From positions 62,001-126,000 of the forward strand of contig JAUNER010000001.1 of the NCBI GenBank assembly GCA_030525455.1: DNA of 64,000 nt, in the 5' to 3' direction. This DNA comes from Akkermansia sp. (lineage in GTDB: Bacteria; Verrucomicrobiota; Verrucomicrobiia; Verrucomicrobiales; Akkermansiaceae). The translations under genes and the position numbers were made by a program. The notes under the pieces were generated by a model. The model did not search any database and had not been told where the DNA came from. It saw only the letters and a program-made list of their open reading frames with translations. Shown one piece after another: positions 43,882-51,008 of this stretch (position 1 is the first letter of the stretch; each line of letters begins with the position of its first letter).

Positions 43882-43917
43882 CGGTGCAAGCAGTAAGCCT
43901 ACATACGAGCAAATCAC
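43882..43917 (+). repeat. 36-bp direct repeat, copy 2 (past the stop)
   Basis: This is the second copy of the lipoprotein C-terminal coding segment, lying after the stop codon. In its own frame it reads GASSKPTYEQITAPG and then TAA, so it looks like an alternative gene end left by a small tandem duplication. Confidence 0.9.
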
Positions 43918-43960
43918 GGCTCCCGGATAAGCTGCTTTGTAATAGGGAAAATCACAAAAT

Positions 43961-43988
43961 CGCTTGTGCTATACTTATAGCACAAGCG
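43961..43988. repeat. perfect 12-bp hairpin before the Sel1 gene
   Basis: CGCTTGTGCTAT (43961-43972) and ATAGCACAAGCG (43977-43988) are exact complements around ACTT. It ends 16 bases before ATG 44005, with no T-run after it. It may be a regulatory hairpin near the ribosome-binding site (AGAAAGGG) or a DNA-binding dyad. Confidence 0.7.
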
Positions 43989-44004
43989 TAGAAAGGGAAA
44001 AGCT

Positions 44005-44964
44005 ATGAAGCAATTATTGTTCTTAAAGTGGATACTTGGGATTTCTGCCGGTTTAACGTTAGCAATCGGGCAGTTCGCCGCCATAGGGGTAAGTTATGGG
44101 AAAACCTCTGCCGCAGAAATCGAGGAGTACAAAAAAGCCGTAGAACAGGGCGATTTAAACGCCATGTATAATTTAGGGTTTTGTTATATGCAGGGTGATG
44201 GTGTGGCTGTAAATAAAAAAGAAGCAATAAGATTATGGAAAACAGCGGCAGAAAAAGGAGACAGAGTAGCTCAATTTAACCTAGGGATAGCTTATGCTAT
44301 AGGTGAAGGGGTGTCTAAAAATGCCAAGGAGGCATTTATGTGGAAGAAAAAGGCGGCAGAGCAGGGGCATACAGATGCTCTCTTTGATGTAGCTTGGCAT
44401 TATGAAAATGGGAATGGTGTCAAAAAAAACATGAAAGAAGCCCTTTACTGGTACAAGAAAGCCGCAGACCTGGGGCATACAGATGCTCAACTGAATTTAG
44501 GCATCCTTTATTACTATGGTAAGGGGTGCAAAGAAGATTACAAGACGGCATTTGAGCTTTTTAGTAAGGTGGCGGCCACCGGTAATCATGTGGGGGAAAG
44601 ATATGTAGGCGAAATGTATTACCTAGGCCGCGGGGTGAAGAAAGATGCTAAGGAAGCTGTAAAATGGCTAAAAAAATCTGCCGATAAAGGGAACGCATAT
44701 GCTCAACTCAATTTGGGCTTATGTTATGCAGATGGTTTTGGAGTTAAGCAAAATCATTCTCAAGCTGCTAAATGGTATCGCAAAGCTGCAGAGAGAGGTT
44801 TGGCTCCAGCTCAATATAATTTAGCAAGATACTATGGCGAAGGGATTGGCGTGCCTGAGAATTACAATGAATGTGTCAAATGGTTAAAGAGAGCCGCTAA
44901 GCAGGGGCATAAGAAGTCTATTGAGACAATCAATAAAATTATTGATAAATATGGTGAGTTGTAA
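44005..44964 (+). CDS. secreted Sel1-repeat protein
   Basis: This 319-residue protein has an N-terminal hydrophobic export signal (WILGISAGLTLAIGQFAAIG) and about seven Sel1-like repeats of 36 residues, with the recurring pattern A-x-x-N-L-G-x-x-Y-x-x-G-x-G-V-x-K-N-x-K-E-A. An example is AQFNLGIAYAIGEGVSKNAK. Sel1 repeats form alpha-solenoids that mediate protein contacts. Its place in a block of secreted repeat proteins with duplicated DNA suggests a fast-evolving surface or interaction function, which is inference. Confidence 0.9.
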   Translation: MKQLLFLKWILGISAGLTLAIGQFAAIGVSYGKTSAAEIEEYKKAVEQGDLNAMYNLGFCYMQGDGVAVNKKEAIRLWKTAAEKGDRVAQFNLGIAYAIGEGVSKNAKEAFMWKKKAAEQGHTDALFDVAWHYENGNGVKKNMKEALYWYKKAADLGHTDAQLNLGILYYYGKGCKEDYKTAFELFSKVAATGNHVGERYVGEMYYLGRGVKKDAKEAVKWLKKSADKGNAYAQLNLGLCYADGFGVKQNHSQAAKWYRKAAERGLAPAQYNLARYYGEGIGVPENYNECVKWLKRAAKQGHKKSIETINKIIDKYGEL

Positions 44965-45060
44965 TCCATTGCTTTTCGGACCAGTGGATTAGAGAATAAT
45001 AGACTGGTTCTTATTATTTCTTACTTATCGTATACCAAGGGTAATGCTCCCCTGAATATA

Positions 45061-45108
45061 AAATCAAGTCCAGACAGGAAGAAAATCCGCAGGACTTGAT
45101 TTTTTTTC
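45061..45108 (+). terminator. terminator after the Sel1 gene
   Basis: The stem AAATCAAGTCC (45061-45071) / GGACTTGATTT (45092-45102) is perfectly paired and followed by a long T-run. Confidence 0.85.
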
Positions 45109-45155
45109 CCCCTTTTTTTCGTTTTTTTCTCTCTCTTGTTTTTGAAATTGTCTGT

Positions 45156-45290
45156 ATTTCAATGATTTTGCGAGCTATAGTGTTCTACATGCTGTCAGCA
45201 CACACGTAATTTGTTGATTTCTGATAATCAATTATAAGTATTCTCTTTTTACACATAAAAATGGACAAAATTCCCAGTATTTAAGTAGCA
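45156..45290 (+). repeat. 135-bp direct repeat, copy B
   Basis: This is the second copy of the sequence upstream of the ankyrin gene (41011-41145). One of its two dyads has a mismatch. It is followed within 4 bases by the ankyrin 3'-end repeat, so the coding region found between these segments at the first locus is absent here. Confidence 0.9.
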
Positions 45291-45293
45291 AAA

Positions 45294-45337
45294 TGGATGA
45301 GATAATACAAACAGTAACACTAAACACATTTTGCCAA
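45294..45337 (+). repeat. 44-bp direct repeat, copy B
   Basis: It is identical to 42861-42904, the ankyrin gene end, but here joined directly to the copy of the ankyrin upstream region. Confidence 0.9.
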
Positions 45338-45644
45338 TAACAAATTATTGTGCAGAAAAACTAGTGAAAAATCTTAAAATCGTTAATATGCTCCGTGAGA
45401 CCGGAGGAAGGGAATAAGTTTTTAAGTTCATTAAACAAGTTATCCATTTTTATGGCACGTCACCTGGTAGAGGGTGCGGTGGTTTTGTCTTGTTGCCCCA
45501 AAGGGGGATGGGTGGGGTGTATCTATTATCCGCAAGTGATGGGCGAGAGCTTAGTTATAGAAAATTGGAGAATCTGCTCAATAAATTTTTAAATTTCAAT
45601 CTAAAATAAAAGTATAATTCATCGAAAGAGAGGTAGAGAGGGAA

Positions 45645-45682
45645 AAAGAAATCTCCCGATGGGCGAGAATGCCCACCGGGAG
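45645..45682 (-). terminator. terminator of the sdh operon
   Basis: The stem CTCCCGATGGGC (45653-45664) / GCCCACCGGGAG (45671-45682) has one A-C mismatch. An A-rich run on its left gives T on the minus strand, 33 bases after sdhB. Confidence 0.8.
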
Positions 45683-45714
45683 TTTTCATTGGAGCGTCTA
45701 AGAATGAGAGCCGC

Positions 45715-46482
45715 TTAGAAGCAGAGGCCTTGCTGAGCCTTAGCCTTGATGAAGTCGCGATTGAGGCGAGCGATGTTATCAACGCTTACGCCCTTCGGAC
45801 AAGCAGCTTCACATTCATATTGGTTGGTGCAGTTACCGAAGCCTTCTGCTTCCATCTGCTTCATCATAGCGATAACACGCTTATTGCGTTCAGGCTGCCC
45901 CTGAGGGAGAAGACCGAGGTGAGCAATTTTAGCAGAGGTGAAGAGCATGGCAGAAGCGTTCTTACAAGAAGCAACGCAAGCACCACAACCGATACAGGCG
46001 GCAGCGTCAAATGCAGCATCAGCCTTGACCTTTTCGACAGGGATGTTGTTTGCATTTGGAGCGGCACCGGTACGAACGTCTACATAACCACCGGCTTGGA
46101 TAATGCGGTCCAAAGCGGAGCGGTCAACCATAAGGTCCCGAAGGATGGGGAATGCCTTTGCACGGAATGGTTCGATCCAAACAGTATCGCCATCCTTGAA
46201 CTTACGCATGTGGAGCTGGCAGGTAGTAACCTGGCGTTCCGGACCATGAGGGATACCATTGATGGTCAGAGAGCACATACCGCAGATACCTTCGCGACAG
46301 TCGTGGTCGAAGTGAATGGGCTCGATGCCTTCAGCAACGAGGGATTCGTTCACGATGTCGAGCATTTCCAAGAAGGAAGCATCAACCGGAATGTCTTTGG
46401 CGGCATAAGTTTCAATGCGACCCTTGGCGTCTTTGTTTTCTTGACGCCAAACCTTGAGGGTTAGATTGATAGTATTAGCCAT
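45715..46482 (-). CDS. sdhB: succinate dehydrogenase/fumarate reductase iron-sulfur subunit
   Basis: This 255-residue protein carries the three clusters of complex II. [2Fe-2S] ligands are in [10 protein letters not shown] (Cys62, 67, 70) with Cys88 in VTTCQ. The [4Fe-4S] and [3Fe-4S] ligands are in [11 protein letters not shown] and [14 protein letters not shown]. It transfers electrons from SdhA flavin to the membrane quinone site. It is the last gene of sdhCAB, 42 bases after sdhA. The sequence type is the Bacteroides/Bacillus-like three-subunit complex, which can run in either direction. Confidence 0.95.
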   Translation of the reverse strand: MANTINLTLKVWRQENKDAKGRIETYAAKDIPVDASFLEMLDIVNESLVAEGIEPIHFDHDCREGICGMCSLTINGIPHGPERQVTTCQLHMRKFKDGDTVWIEPFRAKAFPILRDLMVDRSALDRIIQAGGYVDVRTGAAPNANNIPVEKVKADAAFDAAACIGCGACVASCKNASAMLFTSAKIAHLGLLPQGQPERNKRVIAMMKQMEAEGFGNCTNQYECEAACPKGVSVDNIARLNRDFIKAKAQQGLCF

Positions 46483-46524
46483 TTTGTCGTCTTTCTTTTA
46501 AGTGTTGAAATGTGTTGGCTAGGA

Positions 46525-48483
46525 TTACTTGTAACTACGGATGGCGAGGTGAATATTTTCGAAGGTGAGAGGTTCCTTGTGAAGCACAGGAAGCTCGTCT
46601 ACACCCTTATATTCCCAAGCGGCCACATAGGCGTACTCATCGTCGTTACGCTTAGCTTCACCGTCATCGAGCTGGTATTCTACACGGAAGTGAGCACCGC
46701 AGGATTCGCGACGGTTGAGAGCATCGTAGCAGAGGAGCTGAGCGAATTCGAGGAAGTCGGCCACACGGCAGGCTTTTTCGAGTTCGGCATTGATACCATC
46801 AGCAGAGCCGGTGACGCGAACATTTTCCCAGAATTCCTTACGGAGCTGAGGAATAAGTTCGATAGCCTTGGTGAGGCTTTCTTCCGTACGAGCCATACCG
46901 CAGTAGTCCCACATGATTTTGCCAAGTTCACGGTGGAATGAGTCAACAGTCTTGGTCCCCTTTACGTTGAGTAGGGCATTGATGCGACCCTTCACTTCAT
47001 CCTCAGCAGCCTTGAATTCCGGAGCGGCTGTGGTGACAGCACCCGGCTTGGTGGTGGTGAGGTATGCAGGCAATGTGGCCGGGATGACGAAGTACCCGTC
47101 AGAAAGACCCTGCATGAGAGCAGAAGCACCCAAGCGGTTAGCACCGTGGTCAGAGAAGTTAGCTTCACCGAGAACGTGCAGACCCTTTACGTTAGACATG
47201 AGGTTGTAGTCAACCCAGAGCCCACCCATGGTGTAGTGGGAAGCAGGGTAAATCATCATCGGAGTTTCGTGGGGGTCATCGTCGGTGATTTCTTCGTACA
47301 TGTCGAAGAGGTTGCCGTACTGACCGTCAATCCACTCGCGACCCATGCGCTTGATTTCATCAGCGAAATCAAGGAATACGCCCTGACCGGTGATAGCTAC
47401 GCCACGACCATCGTCACAAGCTTCCTTGGCGGCACGGGATGAAATGTCACGTGGAGCAAGGTTGCCGAATGAGGGATACTTGCGTTCGAGGTAGTAGTCG
47501 CGTTCTTCTTCAGGAACGTCGCTAGGTTTGATTTCTTTCTTACGAATCTTTTCAGCAGTTTCGCGAGATTTCGGAACCCAGATACGACCACTGTTACGTA
47601 GGGATTCGGACATCAAAGTCAACTTAGACTGGTAGTCGCCCTTAACCGGAATACAGGTGGGGTGAATCTGAGTGAAGCATGGGTTGGCAAAGAATGCACC
47701 GCGCTTGTAGGCCTTGTAGGCAGCGGTAACGTTACAGCCCATAGCGTTGGTGGAAAGGAAGAATACGTTACCATAACCACCTGTGCAGAGAAGAACTGTA
47801 TCACCGGCGAAAGATTGGATTTCACCTGTTACCATATCGCGGGTAACGATACCCTTTGCTTCGCCGTCAACGATGACGAGGTCCATCATTTCATGGCGAG
47901 CATACATTTGAACGTGACCCTTAGCTACTTCCTTTTCGAGAGCTTGGTAAGCACCTAAAAGGAGCTGCTGACCTGTTTGACCACGAGCATAGAATGTACG
48001 CTTAAGCTGAGCACCACCGAAGGAGCGGTTGTCAAGCAAACCACCGTATTCACGACCGAATGGAACACCTTGAGCTACGCACTGGTCGATGATGGCGGAA
48101 GAAACTTCAGCCAAACGATAAACGTTAGCTTCACGAGCACGGAAGTCACCACCCTTTACGGTGTCGTAGAAGAGACGATAAACAGAGTCACCGTCGTTCT
48201 GGTAGTTCTTTGCAGCGTTAATACCACCCTGTGCGGCAATGGAGTGTGCACGGCGTGGGCTGTCCTGATAGCAGAAGCACTTAACGTTGTAGCCAAGTTC
48301 TGCAAGTGTGGCAGCTGCAGAAGCACCAGCCAAACCGGAACCAACTACGAGTACGGTGTACTTACGCTTGTTGTTCGGGTTGATGAGCTTGGCTTCTACC
48401 TTATATTTGGACCACTTCTCTTGAATAGGACCGGAAGGAATCTTTGCATCCGGCATCCAATCACTTACTGGAAAATCAATCAT
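46525..48483 (-). CDS. sdhA: succinate dehydrogenase/fumarate reductase flavoprotein subunit
   Basis: This 652-residue protein binds FAD covalently and oxidises succinate or reduces fumarate. The FAD motif [21 protein letters not shown] is near residue 45, the covalent-His region is [13 protein letters not shown], and substrate residues are in [19 protein letters not shown] and [16 protein letters not shown] segments. Length fits the non-classical ~640-residue type found with a single b-type cytochrome subunit. It lies 21 bases after sdhC. Confidence 0.96.
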   Translation of the reverse strand: MIDFPVSDWMPDAKIPSGPIQEKWSKYKVEAKLINPNNKRKYTVLVVGSGLAGASAAATLAELGYNVKCFCYQDSPRRAHSIAAQGGINAAKNYQNDGDSVYRLFYDTVKGGDFRAREANVYRLAEVSSAIIDQCVAQGVPFGREYGGLLDNRSFGGAQLKRTFYARGQTGQQLLLGAYQALEKEVAKGHVQMYARHEMMDLVIVDGEAKGIVTRDMVTGEIQSFAGDTVLLCTGGYGNVFFLSTNAMGCNVTAAYKAYKRGAFFANPCFTQIHPTCIPVKGDYQSKLTLMSESLRNSGRIWVPKSRETAEKIRKKEIKPSDVPEEERDYYLERKYPSFGNLAPRDISSRAAKEACDDGRGVAITGQGVFLDFADEIKRMGREWIDGQYGNLFDMYEEITDDDPHETPMMIYPASHYTMGGLWVDYNLMSNVKGLHVLGEANFSDHGANRLGASALMQGLSDGYFVIPATLPAYLTTTKPGAVTTAAPEFKAAEDEVKGRINALLNVKGTKTVDSFHRELGKIMWDYCGMARTEESLTKAIELIPQLRKEFWENVRVTGSADGINAELEKACRVADFLEFAQLLCYDALNRRESCGAHFRVEYQLDDGEAKRNDDEYAYVAAWEYKGVDELPVLHKEPLTFENIHLAIRSYK

Positions 48484-48504
48484 AGTATGTGTGTGCGGTT
48501 AGGT

Positions 48505-49203
48505 TTACTTAATAATGCCCAATAGTACTGCTACCGGTACGGAAATGAAACCGGCACAGATGATTGTAGCGTAGGCGATAGCAATCAAGTTATATACCGG
48601 ACGAATCTTACGGGAGCTCAGACCTACGGATTGGAAAATGGATTGAACACCGTGACGTAGGTGCGTAAAGAGCATTGCTACGGCAATGATGTAGATAACG
48701 GAGCAACCAACATTGCTAAAGCCGTCTACAATCATCTGGTGTACGTTGAATGTCTCAACGCCATCCATGATAGTGGTCTGATATACAGCCGGATCGTAAC
48801 CTACACGCAGTGTATACTGGTAGAGGTGATAGATGAGGAATAGGAGTACTGTGATGCCGGAGTAAATCATGTAACGTGATGACAGTGTAGCTGTAATCGT
48901 GTTTTGACATGCGTATGGCTCACGGGCGGCTTTGTTTTCCATCTTGAGCTGGATTGTTATCCATACGTGGATGGCAAAGATGATGCCTAAACCAATTCTG
49001 ATACCCCATAATGCAGCCGGTGGCATGGAATGCAAACCATGTGCATAGGTGTTGATTAGTTCAGGATCCCCGTAAATCAACAGGTTACCTACCAAGTGTC
49101 CCGCTAGGAACAAGACTAGACATGCCCCGGTGATGGCCACGATGACTTTGCGACCAATGGAGGATGTCACGAATGTGCATATTGTTTGTACTAGTGCATT
49201 CAT
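48505..49203 (-). CDS. sdhC: succinate dehydrogenase cytochrome b558-type membrane anchor
   Basis: This 232-residue protein has five membrane segments, such as KVIVAITGACLVLFLAGHLVGNLL and YSGITVLLFLIYHLYQYTL. Conserved His residues in AGHLVGNLL, AIHVWITIQ, LIYHLYQ and LFTHLRHG are likely axial ligands of two b hemes. This matches the SdhC b558 family, a single fused anchor rather than separate SdhC and SdhD. A TTAG-N6-CTAA palindrome lies about 115 bases upstream of its start. Confidence 0.93.
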   Translation of the reverse strand: MNALVQTICTFVTSSIGRKVIVAITGACLVLFLAGHLVGNLLIYGDPELINTYAHGLHSMPPAALWGIRIGLGIIFAIHVWITIQLKMENKAAREPYACQNTITATLSSRYMIYSGITVLLFLIYHLYQYTLRVGYDPAVYQTTIMDGVETFNVHQMIVDGFSNVGCSVIYIIAVAMLFTHLRHGVQSIFQSVGLSSRKIRPVYNLIAIAYATIICAGFISVPVAVLLGIIK

Positions 49204-49316
49204 AGGCGCTCTAATGTCTAAATGCTTCGTTTAAGATGCCTTTTTTTTTTCATGTTGGCAAGTCTGTACTTGCTTTTTCGGGCGTTTTTTTTTGCATACT
49301 TCTGCTTCAGAAGTTG

Positions 49317-49330
49317 TTAGGCTTAACTAA
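49317..49330. promoter_or_regulatory. candidate DtxR/MntR-type operator upstream of sdhC
   Basis: TTAGGCTTAACTAA has the form TTAG-N6-CTAA, close to the DtxR/IdeR half-sites. On the minus strand a TATAAT hexamer (49345-49340) lies just upstream of it, so the site would sit on the sdh transcription start. The same form occurs in front of the DtxR-family gene at 50899. Confidence 0.45.
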
Positions 49331-49400
49331 CTTAGAATGATTATAATTTCTTTGGCTTTCGTGCTTGCCATTTTTGAGTGAGGGGGGTATTCTCTGGGCT

Positions 49401-49664
49401 ATGAGTAGGAGCAAGGAAGCAGTATTGGATGCAGATTTTGCATCAGCACGGGCAAGTATACTGGAAGTAGCTGCATTTATAGACAGAGTGGAACGAGGAG
49501 AGGGAAAAGCAGATTACAGATACGAAGCTATAAAAAAAATACTCCCATTATTGCTAACGGAGGGAAGCAACCATGCGAGGGACATATTAGAGACTCTTTC
49601 CTACACCGATGAAGAAGTACCGGAAACGGTAAAAACAAAAGCCGCAAGCGGAGCACCAAGATAA
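49401..49664 (+). CDS. small hypothetical protein, partner of the TatD-family gene
   Basis: The start is at ATG 49401 (87 residues). The protein is helical with no cysteine or signal, containing FIDRVERGEGKADYRYEAIKK and LLTEGSNHARDILETLSY, then a loose tail. I do not recognise it. It lies 14 bases before the TatD-family hydrolase and is probably co-transcribed. In eboABC-type clusters a small helical protein accompanies a TatD-like enzyme, but I cannot confirm that relation here. Confidence 0.65.
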   Translation: MSRSKEAVLDADFASARASILEVAAFIDRVERGEGKADYRYEAIKKILPLLLTEGSNHARDILETLSYTDEEVPETVKTKAASGAPR

Positions 49665-49678
49665 GAATCTACTCAATC

Positions 49679-50482
49679 ATGAACTATATAGAACCACATA
49701 TACACATGGTCTGTCGGACGACAGATGAGTACAAGCAACTAGCCCAAACGGGATGCGTGGCTGTGGGCGAGCCGGCATTTTGGGCAGGGTATGATCGATG
49801 CTCAGTAGAGGGCTTTAGAGATTACTTTGAACAATTAACGGTGAGTGAACCTGCCAGAGCGGCAAAATACGGGCTTAAGCATTACACATGGATATGTATT
49901 AACCCGAAAGAAGCACAGAATTTGGAATTTGCCCGCGAGGTGATGCAACTCATACCGGAGTATCTACAAAGGCCAAATGTGCTGGGTATTGGGGAGATTG
50001 GACTTAATAGAAATACGAAAAACGAGCTGAGAATTTTTGAAGAGCATCTTGATATAGCCATTCAATATCATCAACTGATTTTGATACATACTCCTCACTT
50101 GGAAGATAAGCTAAAAGGTACGAAACTCATTTTAGATGCCCTGCGAAACAGACCGGAGATTTCTCCGGATAGAGTGCTGGTAGACCATTGTGAAGAACAC
50201 ACCCTTCCTCTTGTAAAAGAGGCCGGATACTGGGCCGGCTTAACCCTGTACCCCACAAGCAAACTCTCGCCTAAACGAGCCGCAGATATGCTGGAAGTTT
50301 ATGGAACGGATAGAATTTGGGCAAATTCAGCTGCAGACTGGGGCGAATCAAATCCTCTATCGCTAACATTGCTGGGCTGTGAGTTGCGTTCCAGAGGTAT
50401 AAGTGCCGAGGTCGTAGAAAAGTTACTATTGCAGAATCCTGCTCACTTTATGTCGCAGTCACCGCATTTTATCGGGATTTAG
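49679..50482 (+). CDS. TatD-family metal-dependent hydrolase (TIM barrel)
   Basis: This 267-residue protein has TatD-type metal ligands: EPHIHM at the start (His7 and His9), GIGEIGLNR (Glu), LILIHTPH (His), VLVDHCEEHT (His) and SAADWG (Asp). The fold and ligand order fit TatD/amidohydrolase phosphoesterases or nucleases. The C-terminus is slightly different from classical TatD (FGI-type end), and the second residue of the first motif is atypical. It is close to EboB-like enzymes, which act in export of cyanobacterial and other bacterial metabolites; that assignment is uncertain. Confidence 0.8.
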   Translation: MNYIEPHIHMVCRTTDEYKQLAQTGCVAVGEPAFWAGYDRCSVEGFRDYFEQLTVSEPARAAKYGLKHYTWICINPKEAQNLEFAREVMQLIPEYLQRPNVLGIGEIGLNRNTKNELRIFEEHLDIAIQYHQLILIHTPHLEDKLKGTKLILDALRNRPEISPDRVLVDHCEEHTLPLVKEAGYWAGLTLYPTSKLSPKRAADMLEVYGTDRIWANSAADWGESNPLSLTLLGCELRSRGISAEVVEKLLLQNPAHFMSQSPHFIGI

Positions 50483-50486
50483 GCCG

Positions 50487-50507
50487 AAAGAGACTTAGTC
50501 TTTTTTG
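50487..50507. terminator. compact terminator between TatD-like and DtxR-family genes
   Basis: AAAGAGAC (50487-50494) pairs with GTCTTTTT (50498-50505; one G-U) around TTA, followed by T. It overlaps the stop of the convergent regulator gene. Confidence 0.55.
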
Positions 50508-50881
50508 TTGATAATTGTGAGATTGGCGAGACGTTGAATTTCTTCTGCCGTCATAATGTGTTCCATTTGGCAGGCGATTTTATCGGCTCGTTCATCTGAA
50601 ATGTGGAGAATTTCAGATAGGAATCTGAAGATGGTGGCATGGCGTTCGATAATTTCTTTTGCCTTTTGAGCCCCCTTTTCTGTTAGTTTAACCGGAGCGT
50701 ATTGAGTATACTGAACCAAGCCCAAATCAGCCAAATGCTTCACCCCGGTAGTCACAGACGGCATCTTGACATTCAGCATTTTTGCAATGTCTCTTACCTG
50801 TGCTGAGCCTGACTTTTCGGACAATAACCCGATGGCTTCTAAGTAGTCTTCGTTGCTTTTCGTTAATTTGGGCGTGTTCAT
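50495..50881 (-). CDS. mntR: DtxR/MntR-family metal-dependent regulator
   Basis: This 128-residue protein is a short-form DtxR-family repressor without an SH3-like domain, the MntR layout. The winged helix (SNEDYLEAIGLLSEKSGSAQVRDIAKMLNV, then VTTGVKHLADLGLV) is followed by a dimerisation helix with ERHATIFRFLSEIL and CQMEHIMTAEEI, which hold the metal ligands (His, Glu, Cys, Glu, His). Whether Mn or Fe is sensed is not decidable by eye. A TTAG-N6-CTAA site 18 bases before the start suggests autoregulation, and a similar site lies before sdhC. Confidence 0.85.
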   Translation of the reverse strand: MNTPKLTKSNEDYLEAIGLLSEKSGSAQVRDIAKMLNVKMPSVTTGVKHLADLGLVQYTQYAPVKLTEKGAQKAKEIIERHATIFRFLSEILHISDERADKIACQMEHIMTAEEIQRLANLTIINKKD

Positions 50882-50898
50882 TTTGTTTATTAGACGAT

Positions 50899-50912
50899 TT
50901 AGTTTAGACTAA
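50899..50912. promoter_or_regulatory. candidate DtxR/MntR-type operator upstream of the regulator gene
   Basis: TTAGTTTAGACTAA is a 5-bp dyad (TTAGT / ACTAA) with a 4-base centre, of the form TTAG-N6-CTAA, ending 18 bases before the start codon of the DtxR-family gene. Confidence 0.5.
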
Positions 50913-51008
50913 CTCAAGATTTTTTTATGTTGTAAAAAAAACGAGAAAAAGCGTGAATAGGTCTTTTTTTGAAAGACAGGGGGGCTAAAATGATGTATAG
51001 TAGTAACG

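Larger units (their letters stand above)
44965..45714. other. intergenic region with terminators and an ankyrin-locus scar
   Basis: This 750-base region contains, in order, the terminator of the Sel1 gene, the second copy of the 135-bp repeat fused to the 44-bp ankyrin 3'-end repeat (45156-45337), about 250 bases with only a doubtful ORF, and the terminator of the sdh operon. After the fusion point a GTG-started ORF (about 45364-45417) lasts only 17 codons. I see no supported gene. Confidence 0.7.

Noticed and set aside
45395..45592. 65-codon plus-strand frame near the ankyrin scar
   Set aside because: GTG start, no ribosome-binding site, no domain, and it sits in decayed intergenic DNA.
45730..48525. 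Several plus-strand frames of 98-244 codons opposite sdhB and sdhA
   Set aside because: They are shadows of highly expressed genes with strong codon bias.
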